The notes beneath the pieces are model-generated. The model saw nothing but the letters and a program-made list of their open reading frames with translations. It was not told the origin of the DNA and ran no database searches. From Gemmatimonadota bacterium (GTDB lineage Bacteria; Gemmatimonadota; Gemmatimonadetes; Longimicrobiales; Gaopeijiaceae), in NCBI GenBank assembly GCA_028874995.1, contig JAPPGM010000097.1, positions 1-32,179 of the forward strand: a DNA stretch of 32,179 bases. Direction: 5' to 3'. The position numbers were made by a program, and so were the translations under genes. This document shows positions 7,025 to 15,051 of the stretch, one piece after another; position 1 is the first letter of the stretch, and each line of letters opens with the position of its first letter.

Positions 7025-8323
7025 ATGATGGGATGTTCAGCCACCTGGAAGGGTGGCCGTCCAACTCTCCTGACAGGTGTCGTGGCGATCGCCCTCACCG
7101 CCGCGGCCTGCGGCACCGACGCGGGCACCCCGGACGGGGGACCGAACGTAGTAACGGAAAAGATCGGCGATACAACCGTCGTCCGCACCCTTTCGGGGAG
7201 CGTCTGGCACGCCGGGGCAGCCCTGGTTCGGGAGGTCTCGATCGGTGAGCTCGAAGGCCCGGAAGAGTATCTCTTCGGTTCGATCTGGTCGATCGCGGTG
7301 GACGACGACCGGAACGTGTACGTCTTCGACGAACAGGCCCAGCACGTCCGAGTCTTCGACTCCGAGGGTGTCTACATGGAGACGCTGGGCGGACGAGGTG
7401 AGGGACCCGGCGAGTTCAGCCGCGCCGAGGCCATCGCGCTTCTGCCGGACGGACGGCTGGTGGTGCGCGATCCCGGCAACATGCGGATCGAGGTCTTCGG
7501 TCCCGGCACGGGACGGACGGAGCAGTGGAGGTACAACTCCGGCTACGCCTATTCGATGTCTCCTCTGCACACCGACGCCCTGGGCCGAACGTTCCTGGTC
7601 ACCCGGGACGTTTCCCGGGACGGCTTCGTCATGCACATCATCGTCATCGGGCCGGACGGGACGCACGTCGACACCCTTCCGGAACCGTCAAGCCCCCTCG
7701 AGCCTCCCATATTGACGGCCGAGTTCAGCGGCGAAGGGGAAAGCGGGTCCACGAGTGCGCCCGTACCCTTCAGCCCCCGGTTTCAGTGGACGGTGCACCC
7801 CAGCGGCCATTTCCTCACGGGTCTGCCCTCCGAGTATCGCATCGACCTCGCCCGGGACGACGGCGTGCTCAGAATCGAGCGCGCCACCGATCCGCCCCCC
7901 ATCCACGACGACGAGCGCTCCGTCCAGCGTGAGCGGGTCGTCCGGAGCATGCGCAACACGGATCCGAACTGGAGCTGGACCGGGCCGCCGATCCCGGAGC
8001 ACAAGCCGTTCTACCAGGGACTGGTGGCCGGCCGGAAGGGGCGCATCTGGGTGCGCCTGGTCACCGAGTCCCACCCCGTAGAGAACGAGAACCACGACCC
8101 GGAGAATCCGTTTTCGACCCCGGTGATCTGGAGAGAGCCCCTGCGCTACGATGTCTTCGAGTCCGACGGGACGTATCTGGGGGTCGTGGTGCCACCGGAC
8201 GGGTTCTCGCCCTACCCGAACCCGGTCTTCGACGGTGATCACGTGTGGGCGGTGACCCGGGACGACCTGGGCGTGCAGCGCGTGGTGCGATATCGCATCG
8301 CGGTGGGGGACGAAGCGCCATGA
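7025..8323 (+). CDS. 6-bladed beta-propeller lipoprotein (copy 1)
   Basis: A 432-residue protein with a GGAGG ribosome site at 7013-7017. The signal ends LTAAAC with lipobox Cys29, so it is probably anchored in the envelope. The mature part has propeller-blade repeats of NHL/6-bladed type (SIWSIAVDDDRNVYVFDEQA, HVRVFDSEGVYMETLGGRGE, EGPGEFSRAEAIALLPDGRL, IRIEVF-like strand ends). Proteins of this class are generally binding scaffolds; no catalytic residues are evident. It is about half identical by eye to the next gene over its whole length (shared IGDTT, RTLSGSVW, EGPEEYLFGS, DDGVLRIERA, WSW-GPP), so the pair arose by tandem duplication. Its stop overlaps the next start by 4 nt. The ligand is unknown. 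Confidence 0.92.
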   Translation: MMGCSATWKGGRPTLLTGVVAIALTAAACGTDAGTPDGGPNVVTEKIGDTTVVRTLSGSVWHAGAALVREVSIGELEGPEEYLFGSIWSIAVDDDRNVYVFDEQAQHVRVFDSEGVYMETLGGRGEGPGEFSRAEAIALLPDGRLVVRDPGNMRIEVFGPGTGRTEQWRYNSGYAYSMSPLHTDALGRTFLVTRDVSRDGFVMHIIVIGPDGTHVDTLPEPSSPLEPPILTAEFSGEGESGSTSAPVPFSPRFQWTVHPSGHFLTGLPSEYRIDLARDDGVLRIERATDPPPIHDDERSVQRERVVRSMRNTDPNWSWTGPPIPEHKPFYQGLVAGRKGRIWVRLVTESHPVENENHDPENPFSTPVIWREPLRYDVFESDGTYLGVVVPPDGFSPYPNPVFDGDHVWAVTRDDLGVQRVVRYRIAVGDEAP

Positions 8324-9594
8324 CGTGCAGGGGGCTGTTCACCAGGGTCCTCGCGGCCTGCGTTGCCGCGGCCACCACCGCCTGCGGGACCGATACGGGC
8401 TCCACCGGCACCGGTCCCGAGGTGGTGGTCGAAACCATTGGCGACACCACCATCGTCCGTACCCTCTCCGGCAGCGTCTGGGCCACCGACGCCACCCTCG
8501 TCCCCGAAGTCACAATCGGCGAGTTGGAGGGCCCGGAGGAGTACCTCTTCGGCAGCATCTCCTCGATCACGGTGGACGGCAGCGGGCGGGTGTTCGTTCT
8601 GGACGGACAGGCCGGGGACATTCGCATCTTCGACTCCGAGGGGACCTACGTCGAGACGGTGGCACGGCGCGGCGAAGGGCCGGGCGAGCTGAGCAACGCC
8701 ACGTCGGTCGCCGTGCTGCCCGACGGTCGCGTCCTCGCGCACGAGGCAGGGGACATGCGCGTCAAGGTCGTCGGGCCCGGGCCGACGGATCACGAACAAT
8801 GGACGTACCCCCCGGGTGCCATCATCGTCCCCGTGAGGCCCCTCCGGATCGATCAGGCCGGCCGCATCCTGGTGCCGGCCGCGAACTACACCGGCGGCGA
8901 CTTCTTCCCCTACGCCATCGTCATGGGCGCGAACGGCGAACTCCTGGACTCGCTCACCCCTCCCGGAACCGATTTCGAGCGCCCCTCCCTGGAGGTCCGG
9001 CTTGCCTTCCCCATGCGCGGCCGGTCCACCGCGTCCTCCCCTGTCCCCCTCACGGCCCGCCACTACTGGAGCCCACATCCGAACGGCCACTTCGTGACCG
9101 GCGTCTCCAGCGACTACCGCATCGAACTGGGACGCGACGACGGCGTGCTGAGAATCGAGCGGGCCTACGAACCGGTTGCCATATCCGAAGCCGAACGCGA
9201 GTACCATCGCGAACGCACCACACGGAGCATGCGCCGCACGCAGGCCGACTGGAGCTGGAACGGGCCCCCCGTCCCGGAAACGAAACGCCCCTTCCGCGGG
9301 ATTGTAGCCGACCGGGACGGGCGCATATGGGTGCAGCTCTGGACCGAAGCCCACCCGGTCGACAACGAGAATCACAACCCTGACAACCCGTTTTCGGACC
9401 CGGTGATCTGGGAGTCGCCGGTGCGCTACGACGCGTTCGAGCCCGACGGCACCTATCTGGGGACGCTGGCGGCCCCGGACGGATTCCTCGTCCGGCCGGA
9501 GCCGATCTTCGACGGCGACCAAGTCTGGGCGGTGACCCGGGACGAGCTGGGGGTCGAACGCGTGGTGCGGTACAGGCTGGTGGCGGGTGGCTGA
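8320..9594 (+). CDS. 6-bladed beta-propeller lipoprotein (copy 2)
   Basis: A 424-residue paralogue of the preceding protein. The start is ATG 8320, overlapping the upstream TGA as ATGA. A longer reading from 8245 lies within the previous gene and is rejected. The signal ends ATTAC with Cys22 as the likely lipidated residue; Thr at -3 makes the lipobox weaker than in copy 1. Blade-like segments follow the same order as in copy 1 (EEYLFGSISSITVDGSGRVF, IRIFDSEGTYVETVARRGEG, GRILVPAANY, DGVLRIERAY). The protein ends only 12 bp from the stop of the convergent gene at 9607, with no room for a conventional terminator between them. Co-expression with copy 1 is expected from the overlap. Confidence 0.92.
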   Translation: MTCRGLFTRVLAACVAAATTACGTDTGSTGTGPEVVVETIGDTTIVRTLSGSVWATDATLVPEVTIGELEGPEEYLFGSISSITVDGSGRVFVLDGQAGDIRIFDSEGTYVETVARRGEGPGELSNATSVAVLPDGRVLAHEAGDMRVKVVGPGPTDHEQWTYPPGAIIVPVRPLRIDQAGRILVPAANYTGGDFFPYAIVMGANGELLDSLTPPGTDFERPSLEVRLAFPMRGRSTASSPVPLTARHYWSPHPNGHFVTGVSSDYRIELGRDDGVLRIERAYEPVAISEAEREYHRERTTRSMRRTQADWSWNGPPVPETKRPFRGIVADRDGRIWVQLWTEAHPVDNENHNPDNPFSDPVIWESPVRYDAFEPDGTYLGTLAAPDGFLVRPEPIFDGDQVWAVTRDELGVERVVRYRLVAGG

Positions 9595-9606
9595 GGGGGA
9601 CCGGAG

Positions 9607-11010
9607 CTAAAACCCGCCCCCGGTGGTGAATCCACCACCACCACCACCACCAAACCCGCCACCCGTACTGAAGCCGCCGCCGCTGAATCCACCGCCGAAT
9701 CCGCTGCCGCCGACCCCGCTGCCCCCGACCGGCAGGAAGTTCTGATTGCGGCTCAGCACCCGGTGGACATGCCCCGACGAGTGTCTCCCCGCCAGGAACC
9801 CGAGGAGCAGCGAGTTCATGTCGAGCCCGTCGTCGAAGCGTGACCGTCCTCCGTTCCAATCGTCTTCCTCGAAGCGGTCCCGGAGGTCTTCCAGACCCGC
9901 GAGGCGCGACGAGAGTTCGGACCGCTCCTCTCGCCGCTCGGCAAGCCGGGCGCGGAGGTCCGACAGCTGCGCGTCCAAGTCGCCCAGTCCGGCCACCAGG
10001 ACGTCGTCGCGCGGGTCCTCGGTGCCCTGCGCCATCGCAACGAGTTCGTGCAGCGAATGTCCTTCCAGATACCCCTCGATGCCGTCGATCGCCCTTTCGT
10101 AGTAGGACCCGCGCTCGTCGTGCAGCGCGGCCAGCTCATCGGTGAGCGCCCTCAGCCCGGTCTCGGCTTCGCGCAACGCCTTCCGGCCCGCCTCGCGCTC
10201 CGCGTACAGGCGCTCGCCCCTTTCGAGCACCGGCGTCATGCCGTTGCGCGCGATCACCTGGTCTTCCAGGGCAGCCAACGGCGGGGCCGCCGCCGCCAGT
10301 GCCTTCCTGTCCTCGTCGAGGACCGAGGCCGCGTGGCCGGGCAGTGCCTTCAGCAGGTCGTACCTCTGCCGCGCGGCCTCGTAGTCCGTTACCCCGGCCA
10401 CCCACCGGTCGAGGCGGCGGGTGAGCGGGTTGCCCGCGGCGGCCGCGGTCCCGAAGCGGCGACGTGACAGGTACGCGAAGAAGGGGTCGCCTTCATAGGC
10501 GGACGTCTTGTCCTCCTGCTCGCGCAGAGCCGCCTGGTGCCGCTTCTCCGACGCCGCGACCCGCGCCTCCAGCCTGCTCACCTGCTCGAAGAGACTTGTC
10601 CACGCCGGCATTTCCTGCAGCTCCTCGTACACGACCCGCGCCAGCCGCGCGCGCTCCTCACCGGTCTCGTTCAGCGCGGCAGTCACCGCCGCCAGGGCCT
10701 CTTCCGCCGTTTTCACCACTTCACGCTGCCCCGGAATCCGCCGTTCGACCTCCCCGAAGCGCTCCTTCTTCTCCTCGTGGATCGCACGGATCTCCGCCTC
10801 CATCCCGGCGAGCGCCCCCGCCACCGACTCCTCGTTCATCCCCGGCAGGTGGAACTCGGCGAGCTCCCGGACCGTTGTGGCCCGGCGTTGGCCGACCTCG
10901 GCCACCCGGCGCTGCAGTTCATCGATTTCCCGTTCCAGCCTGTCCACGCCTCGCCTCACCTTCCGGATGCGCCTGACAAGGTCGCGGTGGATATCTCTTC
11001 CCGTATGCAT
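9607..11010 (-). CDS. Coiled-coil protein with glycine-rich tail, unknown function
   Basis: A 467-residue protein. ATG 11010 lies 2 nt after the stop of the gene at 11013-12260, so the two are probably coupled. Nearly the whole protein to about residue 400 is charged, Ala/Leu/Glu/Arg-rich helix typical of long coiled coils (RRIRKVRRGVDRLEREIDEL, LERGERLYAEREAGRKALRE, LSDLRARLAERREERSELSS). No signal peptide or membrane segment is seen, which suggests a cytoplasmic or membrane-associated filamentous scaffold. The last ~40 residues are low-complexity Gly/Ser/Phe (GGGFSGGGFSTGGGFGGG and GGGFTTGGGF), a tail type often flexible or self-associating. No enzyme motif and no named family is recognised. 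The tight spacing with 11013-12260 suggests the two products act together. Confidence 0.88.
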   Translation of the reverse strand: MHTGRDIHRDLVRRIRKVRRGVDRLEREIDELQRRVAEVGQRRATTVRELAEFHLPGMNEESVAGALAGMEAEIRAIHEEKKERFGEVERRIPGQREVVKTAEEALAAVTAALNETGEERARLARVVYEELQEMPAWTSLFEQVSRLEARVAASEKRHQAALREQEDKTSAYEGDPFFAYLSRRRFGTAAAAGNPLTRRLDRWVAGVTDYEAARQRYDLLKALPGHAASVLDEDRKALAAAAPPLAALEDQVIARNGMTPVLERGERLYAEREAGRKALREAETGLRALTDELAALHDERGSYYERAIDGIEGYLEGHSLHELVAMAQGTEDPRDDVLVAGLGDLDAQLSDLRARLAERREERSELSSRLAGLEDLRDRFEEDDWNGGRSRFDDGLDMNSLLLGFLAGRHSSGHVHRVLSRNQNFLPVGGSGVGGSGFGGGFSGGGFSTGGGFGGGGGGGFTTGGGF

Positions 11011-11012
11011 GG

Positions 11013-12260
11013 CTACCAATCCGTGATCTGGCCGAGGTCCTCGTAGTGCCGCTCGGCGGTCACGAATCCCCTGCGCTTGAAGCCGAAGTCGTCGTCGTCG
11101 ATGATGCCGTTGTCCTGCTTGTCGGCGCGGACGCGGTCGTACACCTCCCGCGGCACCCGTTCCGCCCATTCGGTAACCTCGGACGTAATACCATATTCCT
11201 CATTTCGTATTACCATCGGCACACGGTTGCCGTCCGGGGCGTGAGCCTGGACCCTCACGTAGTAGTTGCGGACATTCGGCAACTCGGTGTGATCGCGCCA
11301 AAAGCCCCCGACGATCACGATCTCGTACTCCGCGCCGACTTGCCGCTGGAGTTGGCGGTAGCTTCGCGCGGTCTCCTCCAGTCCGTCCGCGTCGCGGGCC
11401 GCCAGCTGGGCATCGGTGCTCCTGCGCAGGGTGGCGGCCCGTTCCAGCGCCAGGTCCTCCACCGCCTCCGCCAGGACGGCCGCGTGCAAGCCGGCGATCT
11501 CGGGTTCGAGGGCCAGCAGGCGCGCATGGCGTTCGACCAGGGCCCCGGCTTCGGAGACTTCGCTACGAGCCGCGCCCAGATCGCTCTCCACGAACGTCGT
11601 CCTTCGCCGGAGTTCGTCGATGGCGTCGCGCGTGAGACCGTCGCGGGATGCTTCGTCGGCGAGCGGGGCGAGCGTGGCGGCGATCTCTTCGAGCCGCCGT
11701 TCGGCGGAGGCGAGGCCGCTGGTGAATGCATCGACATCGGCCGGCGGCAGGTCCGGAGGGGTGCCGCTGGACAGAAGAGCCTCGATCTCGTTCAGCCCGG
11801 ACTCTCGGGTTGCCTCGAGGCCCGCGACCTCGACCCGAAGGCGATCGGCGTCGGCCTCGAGCGCCCGCTGCTGGATCATGCCGACGCCGGCCAAACCGCC
11901 CCAGACCAACGCGGCCGCGCCCGCAGCGGGGAGCAGAACCCTTTTCGCCACCCAGCCGCGGCGAATGTAGAGAAGCGCCAGGCCCTTGCCGAAGCCCGGC
12001 GGAGGAGGGACAAAGGCGTACCGCTGTGCAAGGTATTCGTCCAGGGCCTCCTCGATGACCCGGGTGTCGACGAGGTCGCCGAGTTCCTCGTACATGATCT
12101 GGATTTCGCGGATCGTGCCCTCGCGGTCGAGTTCCTCGTGCTCGCTGAGCGCGGCCTGCCGCTCCTGGATGACCTGGGCCGCGTCCATGACACGCAGGAG
12201 CTCCTTCGGTTCCAAAAGTCTTCCGGGTTTGTTCATTTCGTTGTGGAGTATCGGGATCAC
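11013..12260 (-). CDS. Single-TM protein with coiled coil, possibly DUF6384-like
   Basis: A 415-residue protein. The frame opens with GTG at 12260, 7 nt after the upstream stop. ATG 12236 (MNKPGRLLEP) is an alternative and neither has a strong ribosome site. The N-terminal ~90 residues are helical and soluble (LLRVMDAAQVIQERQAALSE), followed by VPPPPGFGKGLALLYIRRGW. One membrane segment lies at about residues 107-128 (VLLPAAGAAALVWGGLAGVG). A long coiled-coil region runs to about 310. A compact beta-rich C-terminal domain (YEIVIVGGFWRDHTELPNVR, NYYVRVQAHAPDGNRVPMVI) ends with an acidic stretch, IIDDDDFGFKRRGF. The layout recalls proteins labelled DUF6384, but that is from memory and unchecked. 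It is probably a membrane-anchored partner of the coiled-coil protein at 9607-11010. Confidence 0.88.
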   Translation of the reverse strand: MIPILHNEMNKPGRLLEPKELLRVMDAAQVIQERQAALSEHEELDREGTIREIQIMYEELGDLVDTRVIEEALDEYLAQRYAFVPPPPGFGKGLALLYIRRGWVAKRVLLPAAGAAALVWGGLAGVGMIQQRALEADADRLRVEVAGLEATRESGLNEIEALLSSGTPPDLPPADVDAFTSGLASAERRLEEIAATLAPLADEASRDGLTRDAIDELRRRTTFVESDLGAARSEVSEAGALVERHARLLALEPEIAGLHAAVLAEAVEDLALERAATLRRSTDAQLAARDADGLEETARSYRQLQRQVGAEYEIVIVGGFWRDHTELPNVRNYYVRVQAHAPDGNRVPMVIRNEEYGITSEVTEWAERVPREVYDRVRADKQDNGIIDDDDFGFKRRGFVTAERHYEDLGQITDW

Positions 12261-12267
12261 CGTCGGC

Positions 12268-13632
12268 TCACACCCGCATGGGCTGCCGTTTCATGTACGT
12301 GAGCGACCGCCACACCCATTCAAGGGGTCCGAACCGGTAGCGCGCCAGCCACCAGGGGGACCAGGCCAGCTGCAGCGCCCAGATCGCGGCCACGATCGCC
12401 ACCTGTGCCGGTCCGCCGACCCGCTCGAAGAGGCCCAGCCCGTGTCCGTAGAAGACGAGCGAACAGATCAGGCTCTGCGTGATGTAGTTGGTCAGCGCCA
12501 TGCGCCCGGCCGCGGTCAGGCGCCGCTGCAGCCGGGGGAGCCGGCCGCCCTTCACGACGAGCATGACCAGGCCAAGGTATCCCAGGAAGACGCCGATCGA
12601 GCCGACGTAGTTGAAGAGGCCACCCTGAAACATGGCACGGTCCCACGCGAAGTCCACGTGGATCTTGTAGGCGGTTCCGGCGGCGGCGAGGGGCAGTCCG
12701 GCCACCAGTCCCGCGACTGCCAGTCGCCGGTAGAAGGCCGCGGATCGCTCCGCCGACAGCACCCCCAGCTTGTAGAGCGCCATTCCCACCAGCATCATCC
12801 CGCCGGCGCGCCACAGCAGCATGCCGAGGAGGGCGGTGGTCTGGAGGGCAAGAGCGATGGGGGCGCGGGCCCGCACCTGCTCGGTCCAGCCGCCGCGGAA
12901 GGCTGCGATTTCGGCGTCGAGGGCATCCGGGGGTGGCGCCCATTCCGCAATCGCGGCCGCTTGATCCGCCTCCGGCCAGTAGGGAATCGAGAATCCGGCC
13001 ACGGACCACAGGGGGACGACGAGCGCGACCGCGCATCCCCCGATCCAGAGCAGCTTGCGCGGCTCCAGGTGGCGTAACGGATAGAGGAGGAAGCCGCACA
13101 GCGCGTAGGTGACCAGGATGTCGCCGTGCCAGATCAGGTAGGCGTGCACCAGTCCGAGGGCGAGGAGCCAGGCATTGCGCCGGTAGTGGAGGGACGCGCC
13201 GGAGACCCCACGCCGCTCCATGCGTTCGCTCATCATCGCGATCCCCGCGCCGAAGAGCAGCGAGAAGATCGAGATGAACTTGGTATCGGCGAAGAGATAG
13301 ACCGCGGCCCAGGTCCAAAGGTCCGCGCCATCCAGCACCCGTCCCGAGGTGGGGTTCATGTAGGCGGAGGCCACCCGCGCGAAACCCTGGATGTTGACGA
13401 TCAGGATGCCGAGCACGGCAAAGCCGCGCAGCACGTCGATTGCGATGATGCGTTCGGATTGGGGGGCGGGCGCGGTGATCGGAGTCTCCAGGCCGGGGCG
13501 AGGGGTGCGGGCGGCATGAAGAGTACCCCGGGGGCGGCCCTGCCGCGAGACCGCCGATGCCGTATGATGAGTGGCATGACCGGGGCCGCCACCCCGCCTC
13601 CGTACGCATCCACCAGCACGGACGAAAACCAT
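12268..13632 (-). CDS. DUF418-family polytopic membrane protein, start unresolved
   Basis: The core begins ERIIAIDVLRGFAVLGILIV, the hallmark N-terminus of DUF418/YeiB-type proteins. About ten membrane segments follow, including FADTKFISIFSLLFGAGIAM, the His motif GLVHAYLIWHGDILVTYALC, and the C-terminal MALTNYITQSLICSLVFYGH with WSPWWLARYRFGPLEWVWRS. Function is not established for the family; a role in envelope or transport has been suggested. The first in-frame ATG is at 13632, which adds an Arg/Pro/Gly-rich leader not typical of the family and overlaps the divergent start at 13631. No ATG, GTG or TTG lies between it and the conserved core. A frame change at six G (13461-13466) would instead join ATG 13517 to the core. 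It heads a three-gene leftward operon. Confidence 0.85.
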   Translation of the reverse strand: MVFVRAGGCVRRRGGGPGHATHHTASAVSRQGRPRGTLHAARTPRPGLETPITAPAPQSERIIAIDVLRGFAVLGILIVNIQGFARVASAYMNPTSGRVLDGADLWTWAAVYLFADTKFISIFSLLFGAGIAMMSERMERRGVSGASLHYRRNAWLLALGLVHAYLIWHGDILVTYALCGFLLYPLRHLEPRKLLWIGGCAVALVVPLWSVAGFSIPYWPEADQAAAIAEWAPPPDALDAEIAAFRGGWTEQVRARAPIALALQTTALLGMLLWRAGGMMLVGMALYKLGVLSAERSAAFYRRLAVAGLVAGLPLAAAGTAYKIHVDFAWDRAMFQGGLFNYVGSIGVFLGYLGLVMLVVKGGRLPRLQRRLTAAGRMALTNYITQSLICSLVFYGHGLGLFERVGGPAQVAIVAAIWALQLAWSPWWLARYRFGPLEWVWRSLTYMKRQPMRV

Positions 13633-15001
13633 GAAGACCTTGCGACTTGCGGCGCTGGCAACCATCGCCATCGCCACCCTCGCCTCGTGCGAGGCACAGA
13701 CCGTCCCCGGCCTGTTTGCGTTCACCGACGTGACCGTCCTGCCCATGAGCTCGGACGCGGCCCTGCCCGGCCAGACCGTCGTGGTGCGGGACGGCGTGAT
13801 CGCGGCGGCCGGACCGGCGGGCGACGTCGACGTGCCCCGAGGGGCAACCGTCATCGACGGCGACGGCCGGTTTCTCATGCCCGGTCTGGCCGAGATGCAC
13901 GCGCATGTGCCTCCGGGCGAAAACCCTCCCCGGGAAGAGGTGGAGGACATCCTCTTCCTCTACGTCGCCAACGGGATCACCACGATCCGGGGCATGCTCG
14001 GATCGGCCTACCAGATCCCGCTCGCGGCCGAGATCGAACGCGGAGAGGTGCTCGGCCCGCACTTCTACGTCGGCGCGCCCTCGCTCAACGGCGGAACCGC
14101 GCGCACGCCCGAGGCGGCGGAGACCCTGATTCGCAATCATGCCGAAGCCGGGTACCACCTGCAGAAGATTCACCCGGGGGTGCCGCTGGCGGCGTGGGAC
14201 CGGATGGTGGAGGTCGCCCGGGAGGTGGGCATCACCTGGTCCGGACACGTCCCCGCCGACGTCGGACTCGTGCACGCGATCGAGACGGGCATGTCGACGG
14301 TGGACCATCTGGACGGGTACGTTCAGGCGATCGCGTCCGACGACGTGCAGGCACAGGTGAACGCCGGCACGATCAGCCTCGGAGGACTCGCGCGCGGGGT
14401 GGACGACGCGAGGCTGGCGGAGGTCATCCAGCTCACGATCGATCACGACGCCTACGTGGTGCCGACGATGTACCTGTGGGAGAACCTGTACGCCGCGCCG
14501 GACGCGGACCGCATCCTCCAGCAGCCCGAGATGAAATACGTGTCGCCCCGGACCCGCGAGGGCTGGCGGCTGCGCGCCGGCTCCGGCCGGGAGGGCGCCG
14601 ATGTGTACCTGGCGCTGCGCAAGCGCGTCCTGAAGGAACTCTCCGACGCGGGGGCCGGGATCCTCATGGGGACGGACTCGCCCCAGCTCTTCAACGTGCC
14701 CGGGTTCGCACTGCACCGGGAGCTGCAGGTGATGTCGGACGCGGGGATGTCCAACTACGAGATCCTGAAGAGCGGGACCGCTACCGTGGGCGAATACGTG
14801 GCCTCGCACCTGGGTCTCGACGGCAACTTCGGGACGATCGCGGAGGGGCAGCGAGCGGACCTGGTGCTGCTGGGGTCAAGCCCCCTCGACGACCTGGCCA
14901 ACCTCTTCGACCGCGTGGGGGTGATGGTGGGGGGGCGGTGGGTGAGCCGCGAGGAGATCGACGCGGGGCTAGAGGCGCTTGCGGCGAAGCACGCGGGGTA
15001 G
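13631..15001 (+). CDS. Amidohydrolase-family lipoprotein
   Basis: A 456-residue metal-dependent hydrolase of the imidazolonepropionase/prolidase-like amidohydrolase group. The signal ends TLASC, a strong lipobox with Cys20, so the enzyme is probably anchored on the outer side of the membrane. Motifs in order are a beta-sandwich N-terminus (FTDVTVLPM, VVVRDGVIAAAG), metal-binding MPGLAEMHAHV with His90 and His92, a candidate bridging Lys in LQKIHPG, metal His in SGHVP and DHLDGY, and the Asp motif MGTDSPQLFN near the C-terminal end. The tail IAEGQRADLVLLGSSPLDDL is typical of the family. Substrates in this group include cyclic amides and dipeptides; the actual one cannot be read from the sequence. 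The ATG has no clear ribosome site and its start abuts the divergent DUF418 frame. Confidence 0.93.
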   Translation: MKTLRLAALATIAIATLASCEAQTVPGLFAFTDVTVLPMSSDAALPGQTVVVRDGVIAAAGPAGDVDVPRGATVIDGDGRFLMPGLAEMHAHVPPGENPPREEVEDILFLYVANGITTIRGMLGSAYQIPLAAEIERGEVLGPHFYVGAPSLNGGTARTPEAAETLIRNHAEAGYHLQKIHPGVPLAAWDRMVEVAREVGITWSGHVPADVGLVHAIETGMSTVDHLDGYVQAIASDDVQAQVNAGTISLGGLARGVDDARLAEVIQLTIDHDAYVVPTMYLWENLYAAPDADRILQQPEMKYVSPRTREGWRLRAGSGREGADVYLALRKRVLKELSDAGAGILMGTDSPQLFNVPGFALHRELQVMSDAGMSNYEILKSGTATVGEYVASHLGLDGNFGTIAEGQRADLVLLGSSPLDDLANLFDRVGVMVGGRWVSREEIDAGLEALAAKHAG

Positions 15002-15051
15002 GACGGGCGACCGCCGAGCGCGGCCTGCGGGGGACCGCTGCCCCGCCACAA

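Noticed and set aside
12320-14809. Long minus-strand open frame of over 800 codons
   Set aside because: It runs antisense through the amidohydrolase gene and out of frame through the DUF418 gene. Its composition is Arg/Pro/Gly-rich, as expected from the third-codon GC bias of the real genes.
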